Below, piece by piece: positions 24,808 to 33,763 of a DNA stretch of 64,000 bases. The stretch comes from Haloarcula halobia (GTDB lineage Archaea; Halobacteriota; Halobacteria; Halobacteriales; Haloarculaceae), in the NCBI RefSeq assembly GCF_029338255.1, contig NZ_CP119787.1:3115631-3179630 (forward strand). Reading direction: 5' to 3'. The notes under the pieces are model-generated. The model was given only the letters and a program-made list of their open reading frames with translations, ran no database searches and was not told where the DNA came from. Numbering within the stretch: position 1 is the stretch's first letter; every line of letters starts with the position of its first letter. The position numbers and the translations under genes are program-made.

Positions 24808-25713
24808 ATGAACGTACTCGTAGTCGGTGGGACGGGCTTCATCGGACAGTACCTGTGTCGAGAGCTTGACGAACGAGGGCACGACGTCACGGCGCTCTCG
24901 CGGGACCCGCACGACGCCGACCTCCCGACGGGCGTCACGCGAAAGACGGGTGACGTGACCGACTACGAGAGCATCGAGGGGACCTTCGAGGACAAGGACG
25001 CGGCCGTCTTCCTTCCCGCGCTGACGCCGCTGTTCAAACCGGAGGGCGGCAACGAGATGCACGAGCGGGTCCACCTCGAGGGCACGAAACACTGCGTGCA
25101 GGCCGCCGAAGCACACGGTGTCGACCGGTACCTCCAGATGAGCGCGCTGGGCGCGGCCCCGCACGCGGCGACGCACTACCTCCGCGCGAAGGGGAAAGCC
25201 GAGGAGGTGGTCCGGGACTCGGACCTCGAGTGGGTGATCTTCCAGCCCTCCATCGTCTTCGGCGAGGGCGACGAGTTCGTCTACTTCACCAAACGCCTGA
25301 AACAGATATTCGCGCCCGGCGTCCCGCTCTACCCGCTGCCCGGGGGCGGCAAGAAGGCCACCTTCCAGCTCATCTGGGTCGAGGACCTCGTCCCGATGCT
25401 GGCCGACGCCCTGGCGGGCGACGAGCACGTCGGCGAGACCTACGAGGTCGGCGGCCCGGAGGTGCTGACCCTGCGCGAGGCCACGGAGCTGGTCTTCGAC
25501 GCCGAGGGGAAACCCGTCACCATCGTCCCGCTCCCGATGCCGCTCGCGAAGATCGGGCTGCCGGTGCTCGGCGCGCTCGGGTTCCCGATGGGGAGCGACC
25601 AGTACGAGGGGCTCGATTTCGTCAACGCCCCGGCGACCAACGACGTGGACGCCTTCGACGTCGACCCCGCCGAGATGAAGACGTTCGGGTCGTACCTCGG
25701 CGTCGAGGGGTGA
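24808..25713 (+). CDS. atypical SDR / complex I NDUFA9-like NAD(P)-binding protein
   Basis: A 301-residue protein with the Rossmann motif VLVVGGTGFIGQYL at residues 3-16, TALSRDP, then YLQMSALGAA and HYLRAKGKAEEVVRDSDLEWVIFQPS, which is typical of NDUFA9-type SDRs (Tyr and Lys four residues apart). The later part carries FQLIWVEDLVPMLADAL and YEVGGPEVLTLREATELV. In many haloarchaea it is annotated as a complex I NDUFA9 subunit homologue, but the role there is not established. It stands alone, followed by a 248-base gap. Confidence 0.85.
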   Translation: MNVLVVGGTGFIGQYLCRELDERGHDVTALSRDPHDADLPTGVTRKTGDVTDYESIEGTFEDKDAAVFLPALTPLFKPEGGNEMHERVHLEGTKHCVQAAEAHGVDRYLQMSALGAAPHAATHYLRAKGKAEEVVRDSDLEWVIFQPSIVFGEGDEFVYFTKRLKQIFAPGVPLYPLPGGGKKATFQLIWVEDLVPMLADALAGDEHVGETYEVGGPEVLTLREATELVFDAEGKPVTIVPLPMPLAKIGLPVLGALGFPMGSDQYEGLDFVNAPATNDVDAFDVDPAEMKTFGSYLGVEG

Positions 25714-25907
25714 CTCCACCCGCCCGGCCGTTTCCAATCGGCGCGATCGAAATTAACCGGCATTGAGAACTCGCGGGGAGTTTATTCGCGTCAGTTGGAA
25801 CAGATTACCGGGTTCGACGGCCGATACACGGGATATCGCGTTGAAGAACGATCTCCCCTGCCGTTTATTCGTATTGCCGAATTGGGGTCTCACGAATGAG
25901 ATTTGGG

Positions 25908-25916
25908 CATAAAGCT
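25908..25916 (+). promoter_or_regulatory. promoter region of cetZ
   Basis: gcataaagc resembles a TATA box about 50 bases before the cetZ ATG, and GGAG (25949-25952) serves as a ribosome binding site. The whole gap 25714-25961 is notably AT-rich compared with its surroundings, with no gene in it. Confidence 0.35.
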
Positions 25917-25961
25917 TATCCGTACCATCCGCATTGCCCTTTTTAACCGGAGAACAAAAGT

Positions 25962-27146
25962 ATGAAACTCGCGATGATCGGCTTCGGGCAGGCCGGCGGC
26001 AAGATCGTGGACAAGTTCCTCGAGTACGACGAGAAGACGAACTCGGGAATCGTCCGCGCGGCTGTCGCGGTAAACACAGCGAAGGCCGACCTGCTCGGTC
26101 TGAACCAGGTACCGGAAGAGAACCGCGTGCTCATCGGGCAGGCACGCGTGAAAGGCCACGGCGTCGGTGCCGACAACGAGCTCGGCGCGGAGATCGCCGA
26201 GGAGGACGTCGACGAGATCCAGGGCGCCATCGACAACATCCCCGTCCACGAGGTGGACGCGTTCCTCATCGTCGCCGGGCTGGGGGGCGGGACCGGGTCC
26301 GGCGGCTCGCCGGTCGTCGCGAAGCACCTCAAACGGATCTACACCGAACCCGTCTACGGTCTCGGTGTGCTGCCGGGCAGCGACGAGGGTGGCATCTACA
26401 CCCTGAACGCCGCACGCTCGTTCCAGACGTTCGTCCGCGAGGTGGACAACCTGATGGTGTTCGACAACGACGCCTGGCGACAGACCGGCGAGTCCGTCGA
26501 GGGCGGCTACGACCACATCAACGAGGAGATCGTCCGTCGCTTCGGCGTCCTCTTCGGTGCGGGCGAGGTGGAGGCCGGCGACAACGTCGCCGAGAGCGTC
26601 GTCGACTCCTCGGAGATCATCAACACGCTCGACGGCGGCGGCGTCTCGACGGTCGGGTACGCCTCGGAGGACGTCGAGATATCCTCGAACGGCGGGGGCC
26701 TCCTCTCGCGGTTCAAGGGCGGCGACGACAGCACCGACGACGGCATGGACACTGCCAACACGACCAACCGGATCACGTCGCTGGTTCGCAAGGCCGCCCT
26801 CGGTCGCCTCACGCTGCCGTGTGAGATAGAGGGCGCAGAGCGTGCGCTGCTAGTGATGGCCGGCCCGCCCGAGCACCTGAACCGTAAGGGCATCGAGCGC
26901 GGGCGCAAGTGGCTCGAGGAGCAGACCGGGTCCATGGAGGTCCGGGGCGGGGACTACCCGACGAACTCCCCGAAAGTCGCGGCCTCGATACTGCTGGCCG
27001 GCGTCCACAACGTGCCACGGATCAAGGAGCTCCAGCAGGTCGCCATCGAAGCCCAGGACAACATCGACGACATCAGGCGCCAAAGCGAAGATAACTTAGA
27101 GGAGTTAGTCGAAGACGACGAAGATGAACTCGATCCGCTGTTCTAA
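25962..27146 (+). CDS. cetZ: CetZ tubulin/FtsZ-superfamily cytoskeletal GTPase
   Basis: The 394-residue protein begins MKLAMIGFGQAGGKIVDKF. It has the tubulin signature GGGTGSG (residues 108-114), NTAKADL and FDNDAWRQTG at the nucleotide site, and the acidic, disordered C-terminal tail characteristic of CetZ. CetZ proteins control cell shape and rod development in haloarchaea and differ from the division FtsZ. A variable Ser/Asp/Gly segment (about residues 240-265) is an insert before the C-terminal domain. The last 23 bases overlap the next gene, which suggests coupled translation. Confidence 0.92.
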   Translation: MKLAMIGFGQAGGKIVDKFLEYDEKTNSGIVRAAVAVNTAKADLLGLNQVPEENRVLIGQARVKGHGVGADNELGAEIAEEDVDEIQGAIDNIPVHEVDAFLIVAGLGGGTGSGGSPVVAKHLKRIYTEPVYGLGVLPGSDEGGIYTLNAARSFQTFVREVDNLMVFDNDAWRQTGESVEGGYDHINEEIVRRFGVLFGAGEVEAGDNVAESVVDSSEIINTLDGGGVSTVGYASEDVEISSNGGGLLSRFKGGDDSTDDGMDTANTTNRITSLVRKAALGRLTLPCEIEGAERALLVMAGPPEHLNRKGIERGRKWLEEQTGSMEVRGGDYPTNSPKVAASILLAGVHNVPRIKELQQVAIEAQDNIDDIRRQSEDNLEELVEDDEDELDPLF

Positions 27147-27897
27147 GGGAACAATCGCTCTGCTTTGTGTGGTCGGCCTGCTCGCGTTCGCGGGGACGGC
27201 CACCGCGTTTTCCGTCGCTGCAGACGGCGTTCCGTCCGAAGTGGCAGTTGATGAGGAGGTAACGGTCACGTACACCATCGACGACCCGTTCACCGACGCG
27301 CCCAACCAGTGGACGCTCCGGGGAACGACTGAACTGGAGAGTGTCAGCTGGCAGGTGTCGGTGTTCCGTGCCGGGAACCAGATAAGCGAGGACACCTACG
27401 GGAGCCAGAACATCTCCCAGGACCTGGATATCGACGACAACGGTGACGAGGTCCAAATCGAACTGTCGGGGACCGTCCCGAGCGTCGAGAACTACACGTA
27501 CGCGCCGGAAGAACGGTTCACGGTCGCGACGCTCTCGCGCCAGACCGGCAACAACACCGAGGAGTTCCAGAACGACACGGCCCACCACTTCACCGAGGAC
27601 AGCAAGGAGGCCCGTGAGGCCATCGACGCCGCCCAGGCGAGCATCGAGGCGGCCGGCGGCAACGAGGAGGCCGAGAGCCTCGTCGACAGCGCCGTCTCCT
27701 CCTACGAGAACGGGAACTTCCAGAACGCCATCGACCTGGCAGATCAGGCCCGGGACACCGCCGAGAGCGCCCAGCAAAGCCAGCAGACGACCCGGACGCT
27801 GCTCATCGTCGGCGGCGCGCTCGTCGTCCTCCTCCTGCTCGCCGGCGGGGGCTATTACCTGTACTCCCAGCAGGGAGACGACTACAGCAAGCTGTAG
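27124..27897 (+). CDS. single-pass membrane-anchored exported protein
   Basis: A 257-residue protein. A signal peptide (about residues 9-28, TIALLCVVGLLAFAGTATAF) precedes a beta-rich domain (30-140) with N-x-S/T sequons (NIS, NYT, NNT, NDT). A helical repeat region of about 155-215 follows, with the look of a four-helix or TPR-like coil. A C-terminal membrane helix (LLIVGGALVVLLLLAGGGYY) precedes a short cytoplasmic tail. It begins inside cetZ and is followed directly by cofC. It may link CetZ to the envelope; this is inference from gene order alone. Confidence 0.75.
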   Translation: MNSIRCSKGTIALLCVVGLLAFAGTATAFSVAADGVPSEVAVDEEVTVTYTIDDPFTDAPNQWTLRGTTELESVSWQVSVFRAGNQISEDTYGSQNISQDLDIDDNGDEVQIELSGTVPSVENYTYAPEERFTVATLSRQTGNNTEEFQNDTAHHFTEDSKEAREAIDAAQASIEAAGGNEEAESLVDSAVSSYENGNFQNAIDLADQARDTAESAQQSQQTTRTLLIVGGALVVLLLLAGGGYYLYSQQGDDYSKL

Positions 27898-28500
27898 ATG
27901 CGCGTCGTCGTCCCCGTCTCGGGGTCGAATCCCAAGACTCGCCTCGCACCCGTGCTCGACGCCGACGAGCGACTGGCCTTCACCGAAGCGATGCTCACAG
28001 ACGTTCTCGCGGCGCTCGACGGGGCTGGACACGACCCGGCGGTGGTGACGACGGCGCCGATAGATTGCCCGGCGCCCACGACCGTCGACGACCGGGGGCT
28101 CGACGCCCTGGTCAACGACTGCCTCTCGCGGGGCGACCTCGCCGTCGTCATGGCCGACCTGCCGCTGGCGACGCCCGAGGCGATAGCCCGCCTGTTCGCG
28201 CCCGACGCGGACGTCGTGCTGGCGCCGGGCCTTGGCGGCGGGACCAACGCCTTCGTCAGCCGCCATCCCGACTTCCGCGTGGACTACCACGGCGCCTCGA
28301 TACGGGACCACAGACGCATCGCCCGCGACGTCGGCGCGACCCTCGCGGAGGTCGACTCCCGGCGCCTGGCCACCGACGTCGACGAACCGGCGGACCTCGC
28401 GGAGGTCCTGCTCCACGGCGAGGGGGCCGCCGCGGACTGGCTCCGGGACGCCGGCTTCTCGGTCGGGGTCACCGACGGCCGTGCCGTCGCCGAGCGGTAG
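27898..28500 (+). CDS. cofC: 2-phospho-L-lactate guanylyltransferase CofC
   Basis: The 200-residue nucleotidyltransferase of coenzyme F420 synthesis activates 2-phospholactate (or phosphoenolpyruvate) with GTP. The start [20 protein letters not shown] contains the nucleotide-binding loop. [26 protein letters not shown] and the ending [17 protein letters not shown] are all family marks. Its ATG follows the previous stop with no gap. The cofG and cofH genes lie 2.4-5.8 kb downstream, beyond the phototaxis pair. Confidence 0.92.
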   Translation: MRVVVPVSGSNPKTRLAPVLDADERLAFTEAMLTDVLAALDGAGHDPAVVTTAPIDCPAPTTVDDRGLDALVNDCLSRGDLAVVMADLPLATPEAIARLFAPDADVVLAPGLGGGTNAFVSRHPDFRVDYHGASIRDHRRIARDVGATLAEVDSRRLATDVDEPADLAEVLLHGEGAAADWLRDAGFSVGVTDGRAVAER

Positions 28501-28554
28501 GTCCACCGTGCGGACAGCGCCCGCCAATTTTTGTGAGTGATAACTGTGTGAAAG

Positions 28555-28562
28555 TGTTTATG
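28555..28562 (+). promoter_or_regulatory. TATA box of htrI-sopI
   Basis: tgtttatg lies about 27 bases before the htrI ATG at 28586, consistent with a leaderless transcript for the phototaxis pair. Confidence 0.45.
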
Positions 28563-28585
28563 CTGATTTCGGCCAACGTCCAAAT

Positions 28586-30154
28586 ATGGTACTGTCCGTC
28601 ATCAAGCAACGGTACGGCGCCAAGCTCGGGCTTGGTTACGTCGCGGCGGCGGCGCTGCTGGTCGCCGTCGGCGTCCTGACACAGGACGTCGCCTCGACCA
28701 TCGTCGCGGGCATCGCCGGTCTGCTGACGCTCGGGTCGATAAACGCGGCCGAGACCGTCGCGAGCGTCACCGAGCTGTCGGCACAGACGAGACAGGTTGC
28801 CGACGGCCACTTAGACACCCAGATACGCTCCACCCGGACAGACGAGTTCGGGGACCTCGCCGGGTCGATAGAGGAGATGCGGGTCTCGCTGCGGGACCGC
28901 CTCGAGGAGATGGAGACCGCCCGCGCCGAGCTGGAGACCGCCCGCGAGAACGCCGACCAGGCGCGCGACGAGGCGGAGGCGGCCGAGCGCGAAGCGCGCG
29001 AGATGGCCGAGGCCTACCGCGACATCGCCACGGACTACGGGGCGGTGATGGAGCGGGCGGCCGACGGGGACCTCACGCAGCGAGTCGACGTGACCACCGA
29101 GTACGACGCGATGGAGACCATCGGTCGGTCGTTCAACCAGATGATGGACGACCTCCAGGGGACCATCGAGACGGTGACGGACGTCACCGACCGCATCGCC
29201 ACGGAGACCGAGGAGATGACCGACATGAGCCGGCGGATAGAGCAAGGGGTAGCGGAGGCCGTCGACACGGCGGTGGGCATCCAGGAGCGTGCGACCCACC
29301 AGCAGCACGAGCTGGAGACGGCCGCCGCCGACGTCCAGGACGTGAGCGCCTCGGCGGAGGAGATAGCGGCCACCGTCGACGACCTGGCCGCCCGCAGTAC
29401 CGAGGTCGAGGAGGCAAGCGTCGACGCCAAGTCGGCCTCCGAGACGGCACTCTCCGAGATGGAGAGCATCGAGGGTGACGTCGAGAGCGCGGTCGCACAG
29501 GTCGAGACGCTCCGCGAGCGCATGACCGAGATCACCGACATCGCGGACATCATCTCCGACATCGCCGAGCAGACGAACATGCTCGCGCTGAACGCCTCCA
29601 TCGAGGCGGCCCGCGCCGGCGGCGACGGGGGCGGCGCCGACGGCGACGGCTTCAGCGTCGTCGCCGACGAGGTCAAGTCCCTCGCCGAGGAGACCCAGGA
29701 CCGCGCCGACGAGATCGCGACGCTCATCGAGGAGGTCTCTACCCAGACGGAGGAGGTGACAGACTCCATCCAGCAGACCGAGAGCAGAGTCGAGACAGGG
29801 ACCGAGACGGTCGAGTCCACGCTCGAGGAGATCGCCACCATCGCGGGGGCCGTCGACGACATCTCGGCCTCCATCGAGGAGATACGCGACACGACAGCCG
29901 ACCAGGCCGACACCGTGCAGACGACCGCCGAGTCCATCGGTGACGTCACCGACGCCAGCGCGGAGACGGCGACGACCGCCGAGGAGATGTCGACCCAGAT
30001 TCGCCAGCAACAGGACGTGGTCGAGTCCATCTCGGAGTCGCTGACCGCGTTCCGCGAGCGTGCCGTCGACAGTCTGGAGTCGCAGGTCCAGGTCTTCACC
30101 GTCGACGGCGCGGCCGGCCGCGAACACGCCGTGGCCACGGGGGGTGACGACTGA
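28586..30154 (+). CDS. htrI: sensory rhodopsin I transducer HtrI
   Basis: This is a 522-residue methyl-accepting transducer. Two membrane helices (about residues 12-32 and 36-56) are joined by only a few residues, which is typical of HtrI and leaves no extracellular ligand domain. A HAMP region (VADGHLDTQIRSTRTDEFGDLAGSI, in part), a long coiled coil with a second HAMP-like repeat (AADGDLTQRVDVTTEYDAM), and the MCP signalling tip (EQTNMLALNASIEAARAG with GFSVVADEVKSLAEETQ) follow. A Gly/Asp insert separates the two halves of the tip. It would couple SRI to CheA/CheW. Its TGA overlaps the sopI ATG by one base. Confidence 0.93.
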   Translation: MVLSVIKQRYGAKLGLGYVAAAALLVAVGVLTQDVASTIVAGIAGLLTLGSINAAETVASVTELSAQTRQVADGHLDTQIRSTRTDEFGDLAGSIEEMRVSLRDRLEEMETARAELETARENADQARDEAEAAEREAREMAEAYRDIATDYGAVMERAADGDLTQRVDVTTEYDAMETIGRSFNQMMDDLQGTIETVTDVTDRIATETEEMTDMSRRIEQGVAEAVDTAVGIQERATHQQHELETAAADVQDVSASAEEIAATVDDLAARSTEVEEASVDAKSASETALSEMESIEGDVESAVAQVETLRERMTEITDIADIISDIAEQTNMLALNASIEAARAGGDGGGADGDGFSVVADEVKSLAEETQDRADEIATLIEEVSTQTEEVTDSIQQTESRVETGTETVESTLEEIATIAGAVDDISASIEEIRDTTADQADTVQTTAESIGDVTDASAETATTAEEMSTQIRQQQDVVESISESLTAFRERAVDSLESQVQVFTVDGAAGREHAVATGGDD

Positions 30155-30867
30155 TGGACGCCGTCACCGCCGCCTACTGGATGACCGGCGCGGGGTTCCT
30201 GGTGGGCGTCGCCATCGTCTGGTGGCTGTACGCCTCGCTCGAGGGGGCCGAGGAGCGGTCGGTCCTCGCGGCACTCGCCATCATCCCCGGGTTCGCCGGC
30301 GTCTCGTACGCCCTGATGGCGCTGGGGGTCGGCACAGTGTCGGTCGGCGGGACCACCCTGGTCGGCTTCCGGTACGTCGACTGGCTCGTGACGACGCCAC
30401 TGCTGGTCGGGTTCGTCGGCTACGTCGCCGGCGCGTCCCGTCGGGCCATCCTCGGCGTGATGGCCGCCGATGCGCTGATGATACTGGCAGGCGTCGGCGC
30501 GACGGCGACCGAGGGGAGGCTGAAGTGGGCGCTGTTTGCCGTCTCCGCGGCGTTCCACCTCTCGCTGTTTGCCTACCTCTACCTGGTCTTCCCGAGGGCC
30601 GTCCCGGACGACCCGGAGCGCCTGGGGCTGTTCAGCCTCCTGAAGAACCACATCGGCCTGCTGTGGCTGGCGTACCCCCTGGTGTGGTTGGCCGGGCCGG
30701 CCGGCCTCGGAATCGGTACCTTCGTCGGGACCAGCCTCACCTACGCGTTCCTCGACCTGCTGGCGAAGGTCCCCTACGTCTACTTCTTCTACGCCCGGCG
30801 ACAGGTCTTCATCGAGGGCGTCGTCGACAAGACGACCGGACGGACGGGGCCCACGACGGCGGACTGA
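30154..30867 (+). CDS. sopI: sensory rhodopsin I
   Basis: A 237-residue seven-helix retinal protein. The key residues fall at the same numbers as in Halobacterium SRI: Asp76 in RYVDWLVTTP (counter-ion), His166 in LLKNHIGLLW (photocycle proton transfer) and Lys205 in FLDLLAKVPYVYFFYARR (retinal Schiff base). Asp96 of proton pumps is not present at the matching site (LLVGFVGY instead). With HtrI it gives attractant responses to orange light and repellent responses to near-UV. It is translated from the ATGA overlap with htrI. Confidence 0.95.
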   Translation: MDAVTAAYWMTGAGFLVGVAIVWWLYASLEGAEERSVLAALAIIPGFAGVSYALMALGVGTVSVGGTTLVGFRYVDWLVTTPLLVGFVGYVAGASRRAILGVMAADALMILAGVGATATEGRLKWALFAVSAAFHLSLFAYLYLVFPRAVPDDPERLGLFSLLKNHIGLLWLAYPLVWLAGPAGLGIGTFVGTSLTYAFLDLLAKVPYVYFFYARRQVFIEGVVDKTTGRTGPTTAD

Positions 30868-30921
30868 CGCGGCCGGGGAACAACCCCGCCGTTTTTGCGC
30901 CCGGAGCGCAGAGAAGGTGAC

Positions 30922-32029
30922 GTGATACCGGGCGCCGCCGACCACGACGTGGACGTCTCGATAGCGGACGCGGCCGTCGAGCGCCTGCTATCGGTCACGC
31001 CTGCCGACGTGGACCCGGCAACCGAGCTCAGTTACTGTCGGAACGTGTTCGTCCCGCTGACGACCGCCTGCCGGTACACCTGCACCTACTGTACGTACTA
31101 CGACCCGCCGGGCCAGGCCGACCTCCTCTCGCCAGCGGAGATACGCGACATCTGTCACCGCGGGGCCGACGCCGGCTGTACGGAGGCGCTCTTTACCTTT
31201 GGCGACGACCCCGACGACCGCTACACCGAGATATACGACCAGCTGGGAAGAGCTGGGCCACGAGAGCGTCCACGAGTACCTGCGGGAAGCCTGCAAGATC
31301 GCCCTCGAGGAGGGACTGCTCCCCCACGCGAACCCCGGCGACCAGACCCGCGAGCAGATGGCGACCGTCGCCGACCTGAACGCCTCGATGGGCGTGATGC
31401 TGGAGACGACAGCCGAGGTACAGGCCCACGGCGGCCCCCGGTCGAAGTCGCCGGGTCAGCGCCTCGCCACGCTCCGGACGGCGGGGGAACTGGGCGTGCC
31501 CTTTACCACTGGGATTCTCGTCGGCATCGGCGAGGACTGGCGGGCCCGCGCCGAGAGCATCCTGGCCATCGCCGAGCTCCACGACCGGTACGGCCACATC
31601 CAGGAGGTCATCGTCCAGCCGGTCGTCGAGAACGAGCGCTGGCGTGACGGGTCGCCGGACCTGGCGACGATGCGACGCGTCACCGCGATGGCGCGGGCGG
31701 GTCTGCCCGACGAGGTGGCCGTCCAGGTCCCGCCGAACCTGGCGCCGGCCCGGGACCTCACTGACTGCGGCGTCGACGACCTGGGCGGTGTCTCGCCGGT
31801 CACCGTCGACCACATCAACCCCGAGTACGAGTGGCCGGCGCTGCGCGAACTGGAGGCCGTCGCCGAGGCGGCCGGGGTCCCGCTCACCGAACGCCTGCCC
31901 GTCTACGAGCGGTTCGTCGAGTCGGGGTGGCTCTCGTCGCGGGTCGAGGCCGCTATCGACGCCGACACCGCGGCCGGCGAGCGGTTCCGCGCGGTGCTCG
32001 CCGGAGAGCAGTCGCCGGCCGACCCCTGA
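30922..32029 (+). pseudogene. cofG: cofG, 7,8-didemethyl-8-hydroxy-5-deazariboflavin synthase subunit, with a one-base frameshift
   Basis: Radical SAM enzyme of F420 chromophore synthesis. The start is the GTG at 30922 (VIPGAADHDV), with GGTGA close upstream. The cluster motif CRYTCTYC (Cys50, Cys54, Cys57) and EALFTFGDDPDDRYTEIYDQL are in the first frame. At the G run 31245-31247 one extra G shifts the frame. The protein resumes as EELGHESVHEYLREACKIAL, continues through VMLETTAEVQAHGGPR and FTTGILVGIGEDW, and ends normally at 32029. Removing one G gives a complete, well-conserved protein of about 368 residues. Either the sequence has a homopolymer error or the gene is newly broken. Confidence 0.88.
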
Positions 32030-32148
32030 ACCGTGGCGAGATGGGTCGAGGCGGGCCGGGATGAGACGAGAGGAGACACGAGCGCCGCGTCCGAAACGAT
32101 GCCCACGGGCCCAGAGGCGACGTGCGCTCGTGTCAGGTATCGATCAAA

Positions 32149-32177
32149 CCTAGTCGACTAGGCCAGACATATATACC
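32149..32177 (+). promoter_or_regulatory. 14-base perfect palindrome next to a TATA element
   Basis: CCTAGTCGACTAGG (32149-32162) is a perfect palindrome, and catatatacc (32168-32177) follows. This looks like a regulator site placed upstream of a TATA box. No protein gene starts downstream on the plus strand before the end of cofH. Confidence 0.45.
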
Positions 32178-32184
32178 GGTCCCA

Positions 32185-32256
32185 CACTCTGTTTTCAGTG
32201 GCCCGGGTCTGCCTCTGACAATTTCCCGGGTTTCAAACCGTTTCCCGTACAGAGTG
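32185..32256 (+). other. nested inverted repeats between cofG and cofH
   Basis: CACTCTG (32185-32191) pairs with CAGAGTG (32250-32256), and inside it CCCGGG at 32202 can pair with CCCGGG at 32225. The segment lies in the gap 32030-32315, between convergent cofG and cofH ends. It could be a terminator structure or part of a small RNA driven by the TATA element at 32168. Confidence 0.35.
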
Positions 32257-32315
32257 ACAACAGATAGAGAGGTTCGCGTCTCCCGTCCGGGAGGGTGCCC
32301 CGTCGAGCTGTGGGC

Positions 32316-33668
32316 TCACTCGAGCAGCGGCGTCCCGTCCGCCTCCGGCCCCAGTCGCGGGCCGACCACGTCGGCGTCCGGGTCGACGACCCGGCGCTCG
32401 GTGTAGTCGGTCGACCGTTCGACCGGCGTCCGACCGATGGCCCGGATCATGTCGGCGTACTCCCGGACCGAGCGGAACTCGCCGTAGTCGCCGCCGGCCC
32501 GCTTTGTTATCTCCTCCGAGAGGATGGTCCCCATGAAGTCGTCGGCCCCGCAGGTGAGCATCTTCAGCCCCTGTGTGTCGCCGTATTTCACCCAGGAGGA
32601 CTGAATGTGGTCGACGTTGTCCAGGAAGAGCCGCGAGACGGCGATCATCAGCTCGTCCTCGGCGGTGCTGGCGCCGCCCTCGACCATGCCACGCTCGTAC
32701 AGCGGCGTCGCCTCGTGGACGAAGGACAGGGGAACGAACTCCGTGATGGCACCGGTCCGGTCCTGCAGGTCGCGGACCCGTTCGAGGTGCATGACCCGGT
32801 GCATCTCGTTCTCGACGTGGCCGTACATGATGGTCGCCGTGGTGCCCAGGCCGACGCTCGCGGCGGCCTCCATCGCCTCGAGCCACTCCGCAGTGCCGAT
32901 CTTCCCCGGGCAGATGACCTCGCGGACCTCGTCGACGAGGATCTCGGCGGCCGTCCCCGGCACGCTGTCAAGTCCCGCGGCCTGCAACCGCCGGAACACC
33001 TCCTCGTAGGACCAGTCGGTCCCGCGCCGGGCGTGATACGCCTCCTCGGGCGTCATCGAGTGGACGTGGACGCCGCCGACGTCCATCGCCCGGATCTGTG
33101 CGCAGTAGGTGCCCGGGTCGACGTCGTACTCGCCCGGCGAGCGGTAGTTCAGGTCGCCCCGGTCGCTTCCCTCGAGTATCTCGCGGTGCTCGTCGTCGAG
33201 GGCGAGCGCCGGATGCAGGCCCGACACCGAGCAGACCTCGTAGATGCCCCGGTCAACGGCGTCGGCGACGATGTCGCGCGACTCCGCGGGCGTCTTCGTG
33301 AACCCGCCGTGAGACCCCTGGTACTCGGTCCGGAACTGCTCGGAGCGGTCCTTGAAGTTGCAGAACAGACAGCCCGTGTTGCAGGCCGTCGTCACGTTGT
33401 TGTTGAGGTTCGCGACGAAGGTGACCTCGTCGCCGACCACCTCGGCCCGGCGCCGGTCGGCCGCCTCGAGGACCCGTTCTTTCCGTCGTGGGTCGATCCC
33501 CTCGGTGTCGGTGCCGGTCGTGAGCAGTTCCACCCCGTCGGCCACTGAGAGGCGGACGCCGTCGCGAGCCTTCGCCAGCGCGTTCTCGAAGGACTGGTCG
33601 GTCACCGGTCGGTGCCTGAACTCCACGGTGTCGACCGGACGGCGCGGGGACTCGGAGGCGTCGGACAT
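32316..33668 (-). CDS. cofH: CofH, 5-amino-6-(D-ribitylamino)uracil-L-tyrosine 4-hydroxyphenyl transferase
   Basis: The 450-residue radical SAM partner of CofG in F420 synthesis. The cluster motif is CNTGCLFC (Cys96, Cys100, Cys103). The [45 protein letters not shown] and [20 protein letters not shown] segments are family hallmarks. The start is the ATG at 33668 (SDASESP), because the longer upstream frame encodes a basic, unrelated stretch. The N-terminal 80 residues are longer than in methanogen CofH. It diverges from purC. Confidence 0.93.
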   Translation of the reverse strand: MSDASESPRRPVDTVEFRHRPVTDQSFENALAKARDGVRLSVADGVELLTTGTDTEGIDPRRKERVLEAADRRRAEVVGDEVTFVANLNNNVTTACNTGCLFCNFKDRSEQFRTEYQGSHGGFTKTPAESRDIVADAVDRGIYEVCSVSGLHPALALDDEHREILEGSDRGDLNYRSPGEYDVDPGTYCAQIRAMDVGGVHVHSMTPEEAYHARRGTDWSYEEVFRRLQAAGLDSVPGTAAEILVDEVREVICPGKIGTAEWLEAMEAAASVGLGTTATIMYGHVENEMHRVMHLERVRDLQDRTGAITEFVPLSFVHEATPLYERGMVEGGASTAEDELMIAVSRLFLDNVDHIQSSWVKYGDTQGLKMLTCGADDFMGTILSEEITKRAGGDYGEFRSVREYADMIRAIGRTPVERSTDYTERRVVDPDADVVGPRLGPEADGTPLLE

Positions 33669-33763
33669 TGTACAACGGAAGGGGAGTAGCGGAGAAAAAG
33701 GTTGGTGACTGGCACGGTGTCGAAGTGCAAACCTCTTTGCCACGGCCCGAAAAGGCAGTCCCA

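Noticed and set aside
32122-32406. Possible small protein gene between cofG and cofH
   Set aside because: Its sequence has no domain, it crosses the TATA element and palindrome, and it runs into the opposite strand of cofH.
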